A stretch of DNA of 37,000 nt from Pseudobdellovibrio sp. (GTDB lineage Bacteria; Bdellovibrionota; Bdellovibrionia; Bdellovibrionales; Bdellovibrionaceae): NCBI GenBank assembly GCA_023701385.1, contig JAMPXC010000030.1:1-37000 (forward strand), written 5' to 3'. The notes below the pieces were generated by a model. It was not told the origin of the DNA. It saw only the letters and a program-made list of their open reading frames with translations, and searched no databases. Shown here in pieces: positions 6,692 to 14,502 of the stretch (the first letter of the stretch is position 1; each line of letters starts with the position of its first letter). The position numbers were made by a program, and so were the translations under genes.

Positions 6692-9600
6692 GTGAACGAT
6701 ATAGCGGCTATCAAAAAACCTTACTATCACTGGCTAGAGCGGGCCCAATTAGGCCAGCTTGATTTTGCTGTGATTCAGCTGCCGCAGTTTCTAAATGAGC
6801 AGTATATGGCAACTATTCAAGAGCAGATTTCTTCTCTTAATTTAGAGCTTTTTCCCCTTCCAAAAACACGCACTTACGAATCTTTCGATACCCGAAGCCA
6901 CAGCATGATTTCGGATTTATTACGGGGTAAAAACTACAGTTTTAATCGTAACACATACCAGGAATTAACTGATGTGGTTTCTGTTTATCTCAAAAATGAA
7001 ACACGTTTGTCGTTAGATCAAATCGGTAATTACGATTTAGGTGTAACGCTGGCGCGTGAGTTAAATCCAGTCTTGGTCGAAAAACAATTTAGCTTTCAAG
7101 CAGCTAAAGAACGGGTGCGTTTAAAAAATTTCATGAAGTTTTTGGGCCGCTTTGAAGCTCAACAAAACGAATATCTTATTGGCTTTGTGCTTCTTGAAAT
7201 GATTGATAATTTTTTTATTCTTCGCCAAAAATTTCCTGAATTTAAAGTTTATTTAGCCCTTGATATGGCCGGCATTAAATACGGTTTAGAAATTTCTGAG
7301 CTGCATGTGCAAAAGCCGATGTTTGGCGAATATTTTATTAAACCGATCGAAGAAAAAAATATTCCGTATTTAGGCGGGGCTGCTCTAACGCAAGACCGCG
7401 CTGCGGCTGACACACAAGATGAAATTCATCTTTATCCTTCAACAGTTAATGCTAAGACTGGATTATTCACAGCGGTGCCTCTTGAAAAAGCTGGCCGCAG
7501 TGATGATATTGCTTTTAGTTATCTAGGACCAGAGTACGAAAAATCCGGTGCTGACCGCATTTATAAAAACCATTCAAGTATCGCTTCGATTAAAAGTTTT
7601 TTAAAAGAACACAATATTCACTTTTCGTTTACGCAGAATCCAGTAACGATTAAACCGGAAAAATACGGCGTGAATCTTCAGCACTATATGGAACCCGGTT
7701 TTGAAAGTGTGTTTTATTCTTTATGGAGTGAGTTTACTTTTCAAAATGATGTGTACCGTGTTCATAATACGCAATTAACAACTGACTTATTATTGCAAAC
7801 AGCTTTACAAGGCATTTCGTATTTATCAGATGCTGAACGAAAAGATTTAGCAGCTCAACGTAAAGGTTTAAAACGCGATAACGATCTTCGCGTGTTAAAA
7901 CACCAAGGTGTGGCTTGTTTGATGATCCTTGAAACTTGCCGTCATGTTTTAAATCGCCCGTTAACGACAGGGCAATTTAACTTAACAGATGAGCAGTTTT
8001 TAGAAATTTTAGAAAATAATATTTTTGATTTATTTAAACGTTCTATTCTTGTGGATAAGTTTGGGGAGATTAACCCTTACGAGCGCAAATTAAGCGCTTT
8101 TCTATCTGACAAAGTTTATGCATTCTTCAAATTTGCTTTAAATGAAGTTTTAAAAATTGTACGTGTTCAAACACGTTATTTGGTTTTAAAAAATCAGATT
8201 ATCGAATTAACTGACTTTGATAAATTCACGGCCGAATCTTTATTAATTTGTCTTGAGCCATTAATGTTTGAATCCAAGGGCGACATCTTCACAAAATCTT
8301 CGACAAAGTTTTTAGAGCTGGTGGCTGATTCGTTAAAAGCAAGTGAGCCTTATGAACCGGTGTATACTGGTTTCAATCTGCAAGCTGAGCTTTCAAACCA
8401 GTATATTCGTAAAGTCAAAATTTCTGATGAAACATTGCCGTTAATGTATAACAAAATGTCTGACTTAGCCGCGCAAGGCTGGGATGTTTTTATTAATGCT
8501 AAATCTTTAGAGAAATTAAGTGAAGATGATTTTAAATCTGAAATCACTGTGAATAATTCAAAAACCGATTGGTTTGAATTATCTCCGAAACTATTTTTTA
8601 AAGGTGTTGAAGTTAATCTTGAAGATGTGAACTTTTCTGGAAAAGGCACGCAAACTTTAAGCGGCATTATGTTTTACAAAGGCCGTCCGTTTTTAATTGA
8701 TCCTAATGCTATTCCTAAATTTGCGGCTTTAGAAAAATTTTGGGAAAGAATTAAAAGCGACGCTTTAAACAAAGTTGCGCGTGGCGAAAAAGAATTTGTA
8801 CGCCTACCAAAATCGCAAATTCTAGAGTTACTGGCTTTAGCTGAATCTGGAACGAACATTGTTTCTGATCATCCTTACTGGAATGAAATTCACGATTTTT
8901 ATAAAAATCTGGGTAAAGCAGAAACACGCATTAAGTTATCAGACAATCTTCAAGGTATTTTAAAAGAACACCAACTTGTCGGCACACAATGGATTCACGA
9001 TCTTTATAAATTAAATCTTGGCGGAATTTTAGCTGATGACATGGGTCTTGGTAAGACACTTCAGGTATTAGCTTTCTTAGACGAACACCGTAAAAATAAC
9101 AAATCATGGTCTTTGGTAGTTGTACCGACATCGCTTTGTTTTAACTGGGAATCCGAAGCACGTAAGTTTACTCCAGATTTACAGGTTGAAATATTCAGTG
9201 GTTCTAAGAAAAAAGAATTATTAGAAAAAGACGGCCAAGAGCACAAAGTGATTATTGCCACTTATGGTCTATTAACTGAACATGAAGATTTCTTCTCGCA
9301 GGTTCTTTGGGATGTAATTATTTTTGATGAAGCTCAGAATTTAAAAAATCTTTCTTCAAAAAGAACTTCGTCATCACGTTTATTAAAAGCTAAATTCAAA
9401 TTAGCCCTTTCAGGTACACCACTTGAAAATAATTTTATGGATTTCTTCTCTTTGACAGATTTAGTTCTACCAGGATCAATGGGAAGTTATAAAATTTTTC
9501 AAGAGCAGTTTGGCCCTGGTAAAACAATTGATCCACAAGATGTGCAATTTTTAAAACTGAAAATGCGCCCGATTGTTTTACGCAGAACTAAAGATTCGGT

Positions 9601-10363
9601 GAATTTAAATCTTCCAAAAAAACTTGAAGAATCAATTCGTTTTGATTTCAGCGAAAAGCAAATCGAGATTTATAAAAAACTTGCGATTTCGCATAACGAT
9701 CAAGTGAATCAAATTATGTCTGAAAAAGGGCAAACGTCTTCGCAGCTTGCGATGTTAACGGCCCTTTTACGTTTACGCCAGGCGTGTTCAGATCCAAGTG
9801 GTATTCCGCAGGTGAAGTTCACCGAAAATCCACCGAAGATCGCGCATATCTTAGAATGTGTAAAAGAACATATTGAAGAAGGTAAGAGCGTTCTTATCTT
9901 TACGCAGTTTCTGGCTACGTTAGAAAAAATCTCTGGTTTATTTACGGCAAATAAAGTTCCTTTTTATACACTTCATGGCAGCGTTTCAAATAAAGCGCGG
10001 CGTGAAATTTTAGAAGCGTTTCAAAACTCAGAAACTCCGCAAGTGTTATTGATGACCTTAAAAACTGGCGGCGTGGGTTTAAATTTAACGAAAGCTTCAG
10101 TGGTTTATCATATCGAACCTTGGTGGAACCCGGCTGTTGAAAATCAAGCGACCGATCGTTCACACCGTTTGGGTCAGAAAAATGATGTTCAGGTTTACCG
10201 CTTATTAATGAAAGATTCGGTTGAAGAAAAAATCGAACTTCTTAAACTTAAGAAAAAATCTTACTTCGACGCTCTGTTTTCAGACTCTGAATCATTCGAG
10301 AAAATCATGAATGGCAGCGGTCAACTCAGCGCAGAAGACTTTAAATTCTTACTAGGGCTCTAA
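6692..10363 (+). CDS. SNF2/SWI2-family DEAQ-box ATPase, very large (1223 residues)
   Basis: A superfamily 2 DNA-dependent ATPase of the Snf2/RapA-like class, which translocates on duplex DNA to remodel protein-DNA complexes. The C-terminal engine (about 745-1220) is complete: motif I LADDMGLGKT (K788), motif II DEAQ (D879), motif III SGTPLENN (from S907), and motif VI DRSHRLGQ (about 1155-1162) with the GVGLNLT segment before it. The N-terminal 740 residues match nothing I can name; they are mixed alpha/beta with no visible zinc-finger or SWIM cysteines. The start is GTG 6692, supported by TTGGAG at proper spacing. A hairpin can mask that site. Codon use matches the neighbours. The gene stands alone, so its partner and role (repair, transcription recycling, defence) are undetermined. 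Confidence 0.88.
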   Translation: MNDIAAIKKPYYHWLERAQLGQLDFAVIQLPQFLNEQYMATIQEQISSLNLELFPLPKTRTYESFDTRSHSMISDLLRGKNYSFNRNTYQELTDVVSVYLKNETRLSLDQIGNYDLGVTLARELNPVLVEKQFSFQAAKERVRLKNFMKFLGRFEAQQNEYLIGFVLLEMIDNFFILRQKFPEFKVYLALDMAGIKYGLEISELHVQKPMFGEYFIKPIEEKNIPYLGGAALTQDRAAADTQDEIHLYPSTVNAKTGLFTAVPLEKAGRSDDIAFSYLGPEYEKSGADRIYKNHSSIASIKSFLKEHNIHFSFTQNPVTIKPEKYGVNLQHYMEPGFESVFYSLWSEFTFQNDVYRVHNTQLTTDLLLQTALQGISYLSDAERKDLAAQRKGLKRDNDLRVLKHQGVACLMILETCRHVLNRPLTTGQFNLTDEQFLEILENNIFDLFKRSILVDKFGEINPYERKLSAFLSDKVYAFFKFALNEVLKIVRVQTRYLVLKNQIIELTDFDKFTAESLLICLEPLMFESKGDIFTKSSTKFLELVADSLKASEPYEPVYTGFNLQAELSNQYIRKVKISDETLPLMYNKMSDLAAQGWDVFINAKSLEKLSEDDFKSEITVNNSKTDWFELSPKLFFKGVEVNLEDVNFSGKGTQTLSGIMFYKGRPFLIDPNAIPKFAALEKFWERIKSDALNKVARGEKEFVRLPKSQILELLALAESGTNIVSDHPYWNEIHDFYKNLGKAETRIKLSDNLQGILKEHQLVGTQWIHDLYKLNLGGILADDMGLGKTLQVLAFLDEHRKNNKSWSLVVVPTSLCFNWESEARKFTPDLQVEIFSGSKKKELLEKDGQEHKVIIATYGLLTEHEDFFSQVLWDVIIFDEAQNLKNLSSKRTSSSRLLKAKFKLALSGTPLENNFMDFFSLTDLVLPGSMGSYKIFQEQFGPGKTIDPQDVQFLKLKMRPIVLRRTKDSVNLNLPKKLEESIRFDFSEKQIEIYKKLAISHNDQVNQIMSEKGQTSSQLAMLTALLRLRQACSDPSGIPQVKFTENPPKIAHILECVKEHIEEGKSVLIFTQFLATLEKISGLFTANKVPFYTLHGSVSNKARREILEAFQNSETPQVLLMTLKTGGVGLNLTKASVVYHIEPWWNPAVENQATDRSHRLGQKNDVQVYRLLMKDSVEEKIELLKLKKKSYFDALFSDSESFEKIMNGSGQLSAEDFKFLLGL

Positions 10364-10371
10364 ACCCTAGT
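10351..10371 (+). repeat. Perfect 7-bp inverted repeat across the SNF2 stop codon
   Basis: ACTAGGG (10351-10357) and CCCTAGT (10365-10371) flank a 7-base loop that contains the TAA stop. No T run follows, so it is not a canonical terminator. It may act as a weak terminator or mRNA-stabilising stem. Confidence 0.45.
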
Positions 10372-10421
10372 CCATGGTCTAGTCTAATAAAGACATTTTC
10401 GTTGGCTATAAATAAAGAGAA

Positions 10422-10462
10422 AATGGTTTCAAAGACGAAACCCATTACCAGCTCAATCTGGT
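10422..10462. repeat. Two tandem hairpins between the SNF2 gene and the beta-barrel gene
   Basis: The first hairpin pairs AATGGTTTC (10422-10430) with GAAACC-c-ATT (10437-10446): nine pairs, one bulge, six-base loop. Immediately after it ACCAG (10447-10451) pairs with CTGGT (10458-10462). On the minus strand the first stem is followed by a T-rich stretch. No gene is visible in this 216-base gap. The structures could be a terminator region or a small RNA. Confidence 0.45.
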
Positions 10463-10579
10463 GTGGAATTTTATTCTGTAATTAATCAATTTTTGTTTTC
10501 AGACCTTTGTCTACATAAATAAAATTTTCTTGAGTCACTTAACGCAGCAATAGACACTTAACTCTATTTCGGGGGTTCA

Positions 10580-11515
10580 ATGAAGTATTTCGCAATCACT
10601 AATTTAATTTTCATCTTCTCTCTTTCAGTCTCAGCTAACGCCGGCCTCATGAAAATTGGTAGTATCACAGCCGTGCTTACGAGCCAAAAAACCGCTGAAA
10701 TCCAAATTGATTCTGGTGCTGGTGTTCAAACAATTGAAAATGTAATCATTGGAAACAAACAGAATAATTGTGATGTTAAAGTGACAAAACAAACTGCTAA
10801 AATTATTTTAGTAGATCTATCTTCTTGTTCAGATAACTCACATTATGCAATTAACTCTGAAGCCTACATCTATTCGGAAGACTACTCAGATAAAGAACCA
10901 ATTCAACAATCCGCTCCACCACAACAAGCCGAAGTGCCACCCACAACTGAGAAAAACGAATTTACAAATCTAGGAGCCGGATTTCGTCTTAATAATTCGC
11001 TAAAATTTGAAGACGTACAAGCTATCAGTGGCTCTACGGTAGAGGGAAGCGATGTAGAATACGAATCAGATTCTGCTGCTTTCTTTATTGATCTTAATCA
11101 CATTAACGCTCGACAAAACTCTTGGGGCTGGATGGGTGGACTATCGTATTGGAACGTCAAATGGGACAAAGTTAAAGCATTCGGCTCTACTATATCTAAC
11201 AATACAACCGAGTCTTCTATTTTAAACGGCTATGGAAGTTTAGTTTATCGATTCAACGATGGATTTTTACAATTTGGATTTAATCTTTCGTCAATCAGTA
11301 CGAAAAATTCACCTTTTCTTGAAGTCAGTAAGGGTTCACTTGGCGCTCAATTAGGAGGAGGCGTTTTCATTAATAAAAATTTAATGTTAGCGATTGAATC
11401 AAAAGTCATCACTTACAGTAGTGTGACTTATTGGCAAGGCAGCGATTCTTTAACTGCAAAAGAGCCTGGGTTTTATTCAGGCTTAAACTTAGGATTATAT
11501 TTTACATTTAATTAA
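10580..11515 (+). CDS. Secreted protein with C-terminal outer-membrane beta-barrel-like domain
   Basis: A 311-residue protein with a signal peptide (residues 1-21, ending SVSANA). Residues about 25-88 form a small beta-rich domain with two cysteines (in NNCDVKV and SSCSDNS) that could make a disulfide. A Pro/Gln-rich linker (about 113-128) leads to about 180 residues of alternating polar/hydrophobic strands with many Gly and aromatic residues, ending in GLYFTFN. This is the pattern of an eight-strand outer-membrane barrel with an aromatic C-terminal strand. No named family is recognised. GGGGG lies six bases before the ATG. It converges with the nitroreductase gene, overlapping by 4 bases. 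Confidence 0.65.
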   Translation: MKYFAITNLIFIFSLSVSANAGLMKIGSITAVLTSQKTAEIQIDSGAGVQTIENVIIGNKQNNCDVKVTKQTAKIILVDLSSCSDNSHYAINSEAYIYSEDYSDKEPIQQSAPPQQAEVPPTTEKNEFTNLGAGFRLNNSLKFEDVQAISGSTVEGSDVEYESDSAAFFIDLNHINARQNSWGWMGGLSYWNVKWDKVKAFGSTISNNTTESSILNGYGSLVYRFNDGFLQFGFNLSSISTKNSPFLEVSKGSLGAQLGGGVFINKNLMLAIESKVITYSSVTYWQGSDSLTAKEPGFYSGLNLGLYFTFN

Positions 11516-12114
11516 TCAATCCAAGTAATGCGATTTTCTAATTGGCGAGGCGCTTTCGGTGGATTGTGATCCGGGTAACCGATCACAATGCCGCAGAGAA
11601 GTTCTAGCTCGCCTTTTTTGTATTCAGGAAGTTCTGTGACTCCCAAAAATTTATCGACATCTTCTTTGATTTCAAGTGGCGCACCCATTGTGCAACAACC
11701 TAAGCCTTCAACTTGGCAAGCTAGATTAATATTTTGCACAGCCATATAAACGCTACCGATGCTTGTGTGATAACGTTCTTCATTATCGTTATGTGAATAG
11801 CAAAAAACTAAAACCGGCGCATCACCTAGAGTGAAGAAAAATCTTTCTGTAAAATCATACAAAGATGGCTTTAGGCGCTTTTGTAAAACGTCTTTAATAC
11901 TTAACCAAGATTTTTGTGAATACTTTAAATACTCGTCACGCTTCTGTCCCTGTACGACAAAGAAGCGCCAGTTCTGACGGTTTTTTCCAGAGGGTGCGTG
12001 AAAGGCCGCTTGTTGAAACATTCTTTCTAAAACTTCGCGGGGCACAGGGTCTTTTTTAAACTTGCGGATAGATTTACGACTTTGGACGAGTTCGTAGAAT
12101 TCTTGTGACGTCAT
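11512..12114 (-). CDS. Nitroreductase-family flavoprotein
   Basis: FMN-dependent NAD(P)H oxidoreductase fold, 200 residues, the usual length. The N-terminal FMN-phosphate segment SRKSIRKF (12-19) and the second conserved block HAPSGKNRQNWRF (about 39-51) are clear. AVQNINLACQVEGLGCCTMG is the family's cofactor helix region, and the C-terminal IVIGYPDHNPPKAPR is the typical closing motif. The substrate cannot be told from sequence; nitroaromatics, quinones and dehalogenation substrates all occur in the family. A strong Shine-Dalgarno (AAGGGGG) precedes the ATG. It is divergent from the membrane protein gene at 12151 with only 36 bases between starts, so the two promoters must overlap. Confidence 0.88.
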   Translation of the reverse strand: MTSQEFYELVQSRKSIRKFKKDPVPREVLERMFQQAAFHAPSGKNRQNWRFFVVQGQKRDEYLKYSQKSWLSIKDVLQKRLKPSLYDFTERFFFTLGDAPVLVFCYSHNDNEERYHTSIGSVYMAVQNINLACQVEGLGCCTMGAPLEIKEDVDKFLGVTELPEYKKGELELLCGIVIGYPDHNPPKAPRQLENRITWID

Positions 12115-12143
12115 TTGACCCCCTTAGGCTTATAGAACAAAAT
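12115..12143 (+). promoter_or_regulatory. Candidate sigma70 promoter predicting a leaderless mRNA for the 12151 gene
   Basis: TTGACC (12115-12120), a 17-base spacer, and CAAAAT (12138-12143), with 7 bases to the ATG at 12151. Transcription would start at the initiation codon, which agrees with the lack of a Shine-Dalgarno there. Confidence 0.35.
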
Positions 12144-12150
12144 AATAGCT

Positions 12151-12624
12151 ATGAATCAGCCCGTTGAAAATGAAAAATCAATATCAATTCCCCTATTAGT
12201 AGGAGCGTTGGTGATTTCTTTGGTTTTTGCGATTGGTTCATCAATGGGTTCCGTTCGTCGTATTTTTACCCCTTCTACTGAAGAACGTAAGATTTTAGCC
12301 AAAGCTTTCGCCCAATATCAGGAAAAGATGTTTGTGATCTTTAAGATCAAAACCAACACCGGTGTTGAAATCGAAATTTATCTGAAAGATCCAAATACCA
12401 ATAATCAGGTTTTTAAACAGCGTTTTCCGCTAAATGACGATGCTGAAGCTTATTTAATGGTGAATAACAATTCGATGAATTTAGGCCTAGTTGATATTAA
12501 CACTGACGGGCAAATGGATATTATCGCACCGACTGTCGATAAAAACGGAAACTCACGTTTAAATGTATTTCAGTTCAATCCTGAATTAGATTCTTTTGTA
12601 CCATACGTAGAAGCGGCACCTTAA
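12151..12624 (+). CDS. Membrane-anchored protein of unknown function with an FG-GAP-like motif
   Basis: A 157-residue protein with one transmembrane helix (about 13-30) and a periplasmic region of about 120 residues. Residues 115-124 (DINTDGQMDI) match the Ca-binding loop of FG-GAP/VCBS or dockerin-like repeats, where D-x-N-x-D-G-x-x-D coordinates calcium. Only one copy is present, so this is one blade or a single loop, not a propeller. No family is recognised. It converges with the operon end at 12632, and the two stops are 7 bases apart. Expression probably starts from the leaderless-type promoter listed separately. Confidence 0.6.
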   Translation: MNQPVENEKSISIPLLVGALVISLVFAIGSSMGSVRRIFTPSTEERKILAKAFAQYQEKMFVIFKIKTNTGVEIEIYLKDPNTNNQVFKQRFPLNDDAEAYLMVNNNSMNLGLVDINTDGQMDIIAPTVDKNGNSRLNVFQFNPELDSFVPYVEAAP

Positions 12625-12631
12625 CACCCGA

Positions 12632-13402
12632 TTATTTATTCTTTAAAACAAAATGATAGGTTCTCGTGCGACGAGATGGCTTTTCGTATAAATTGCCGGC
12701 TAGATATCCATTAGATAATTTATAGAATTGAAAATGGCGTTGCTGGTCAGGATTTTCAATCACCAAAGAATCGCGCCCTACAAGTTGAACTGCTAATTCA
12801 CTATAAAGATCATGTGTGGTCGGCGCAGTTCCGGATTTTGCTATTTGATATTTACCCACAGTTTTTAAATTGGCTTCGCTCGGCTTACGTAACTCGATTT
12901 TTAAAGTATAAATAATTTCATTACGATTATTCAGCACTGACCCTTCGTAAATCCCCCAAAATTTTGCAAAATCTTCTGCATCGGCAACGGCTGATATTTC
13001 ACCAAGTTTTCGCGGGCGAACACGCAGTTTTCTTAAAAGCTCAAAAACTTCTGTTGCAGATCTAGCCTCAGCCAATCTTTTTTCATTACCAATAATAGTT
13101 TGATCTACATTGTCTTTACGCTCGTCTTTGACTAGCTCACCGGAACCATCCGCGTCATCAGGAAGCGAACCTTCATCGCCAAGCACACTGTCTGTGGCGG
13201 CAAGGGCTGTAGTGGCTACAGATACTGGTGCTGAGGTGACAACTGATTGAAGTGGGCTTGAAACTGGCTGTGGTGGGGGACTGATCTCAACCTGCTCTGT
13301 TTGTTCTTCAGGTGCCGGTACTTCTTTGGGCGGCTCGGTACGTTTTAGAAATGCAAAATAAGCCAGCACCAAAATAAGTATAGCACCTAAAAATTTACCC
13401 AT
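12632..13402 (-). CDS. Membrane-anchored protein of unknown function, last gene of the ast-mltG operon
   Basis: 256 residues. A short N-terminal hydrophobic helix (about 4-18, FLGAILILVLAYFAF) is followed by a Pro/Glu/Ser/Ala-rich linker to about residue 90. A folded C-terminal domain of about 115 residues ends in beta-type segments (YKLSNGYLAGNLYEK, RTYHFVLKNK). The layout suggests a periplasmic domain tethered to the inner membrane by a flexible linker. No family is recognised. Its ATG overlaps the mltG stop (TAATG), implying translational coupling, so a role linked to the lytic transglycosylase or the envelope is a reasonable guess but is not shown. Confidence 0.65.
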   Translation of the reverse strand: MGKFLGAILILVLAYFAFLKRTEPPKEVPAPEEQTEQVEISPPPQPVSSPLQSVVTSAPVSVATTALAATDSVLGDEGSLPDDADGSGELVKDERKDNVDQTIIGNEKRLAEARSATEVFELLRKLRVRPRKLGEISAVADAEDFAKFWGIYEGSVLNNRNEIIYTLKIELRKPSEANLKTVGKYQIAKSGTAPTTHDLYSELAVQLVGRDSLVIENPDQQRHFQFYKLSNGYLAGNLYEKPSRRTRTYHFVLKNK

Positions 13403-14502
13403 TAATTTTTTGTCGTGGGTTTTTTACCATTTAAATCACGCCATGATTTTCCTTGGCGCGCTTTTGGATTAATCTGAAAAGTTTTAACTGCCGCATTGTG
13501 CGCTTCTAAGCTTTCAGAAAATTGATGAGTTCCATCATTATGACTTACGAAATACAAATACTTCGATGGCATTGGTTTTAAAGCCGCTTGCAAGGCTTCT
13601 TTACCCGGATTTGAAATCGGAGCCGGCGGAAGACCGTAAATCGTGTAAGTGTTGTATTTCGTCGGTGTTAATAGATCTGTGCGCGTAATATTCTTTGGCA
13701 TCTGTCCACGTGCTAAAGCCACTCCATATAAAACCGTAGGATCAGTTTGTAAGCGCATATTTTTATCTAAACGGTTATGAAACACCGAAGATACTAGCGG
13801 ACGTTCTTCTTTAGCACCCGTTTCTTTTTCAACGATACTTGCAAACGTTACTAACTGATTACGGTTCCATTTACGTTGCGGAAAAGTTTGGTTAAACGTC
13901 ATCAGTTCTGGCTGAATTTCAGCATACACCGATAAAAATCTTTTCACCATTTGTGTGATGATATCTTTTTGGGTATCAAACTTAGTTACTTTATATGTTT
14001 CAGGAAATAAATAACCTTCTAAAGAATCTAACGATTCACCTAAAAGGGCTTGAATAAATTCTTTATCACGAAACAATGTTAAGGCTTCTTGTTTTGTGCC
14101 GTAGTTATTTTTTTCTAAAAGATCGGCGATATCCCACATATTAAGGCCTTCAGCCACTGTGAAATTACGCGCGACGCTTTTACCCGAAGTCACAACCGCT
14201 AAAATTTCATCTGGAGTCATCGCCGCATTAAGCGCGTATTCGCCGCGCTTAAGCTTGGGACTCATACCACGGTAACGTGAATACCACTGAAATAACTTGG
14301 CATTTTTAATCAGTTTCGCATTTTCTAAATTCTGCGCCACCGTTGGCATCGACTGCCCCGGATTTACATCAAATAGAACTTCTGTTGTATCGCTGCTGTA
14401 ACCAGTTTTTAAAAACTGATAACCGAAAAACCCAACGGCAATACCCACAGCGACAATAAAAAACGTTGTTGCAGAAAGTGTCGTCTTCATTTTTTTATTC
14501 AA
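13402..14502 (-). CDS. mltG: Endolytic murein transglycosylase MltG (YceG-like)
   Basis: Inner-membrane lytic transglycosylase that cuts nascent glycan strands and sets their length. It has a transmembrane helix at about 13-33, a LysM-like region (FTVAEGLNMWDIADLLEKN), then the catalytic domain with FASIVEKETG (catalytic Glu E225), HNRLDKNMRLQTDPTVLYG and NTYTIYGLPPAPISNPG. Length 366 is normal. Two starts are possible. TTG 14502 is six bases after GGAG and overlaps the astD stop by 8 bases. ATG 14490 has no Shine-Dalgarno, so I keep TTG. The downstream gene starts at the overlapping TAATG. Having mltG in an amino-acid operon is unusual. Confidence 0.93.
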   Translation of the reverse strand: MNKKMKTTLSATTFFIVAVGIAVGFFGYQFLKTGYSSDTTEVLFDVNPGQSMPTVAQNLENAKLIKNAKLFQWYSRYRGMSPKLKRGEYALNAAMTPDEILAVVTSGKSVARNFTVAEGLNMWDIADLLEKNNYGTKQEALTLFRDKEFIQALLGESLDSLEGYLFPETYKVTKFDTQKDIITQMVKRFLSVYAEIQPELMTFNQTFPQRKWNRNQLVTFASIVEKETGAKEERPLVSSVFHNRLDKNMRLQTDPTVLYGVALARGQMPKNITRTDLLTPTKYNTYTIYGLPPAPISNPGKEALQAALKPMPSKYLYFVSHNDGTHQFSESLEAHNAAVKTFQINPKARQGKSWRDLNGKKPTTKN

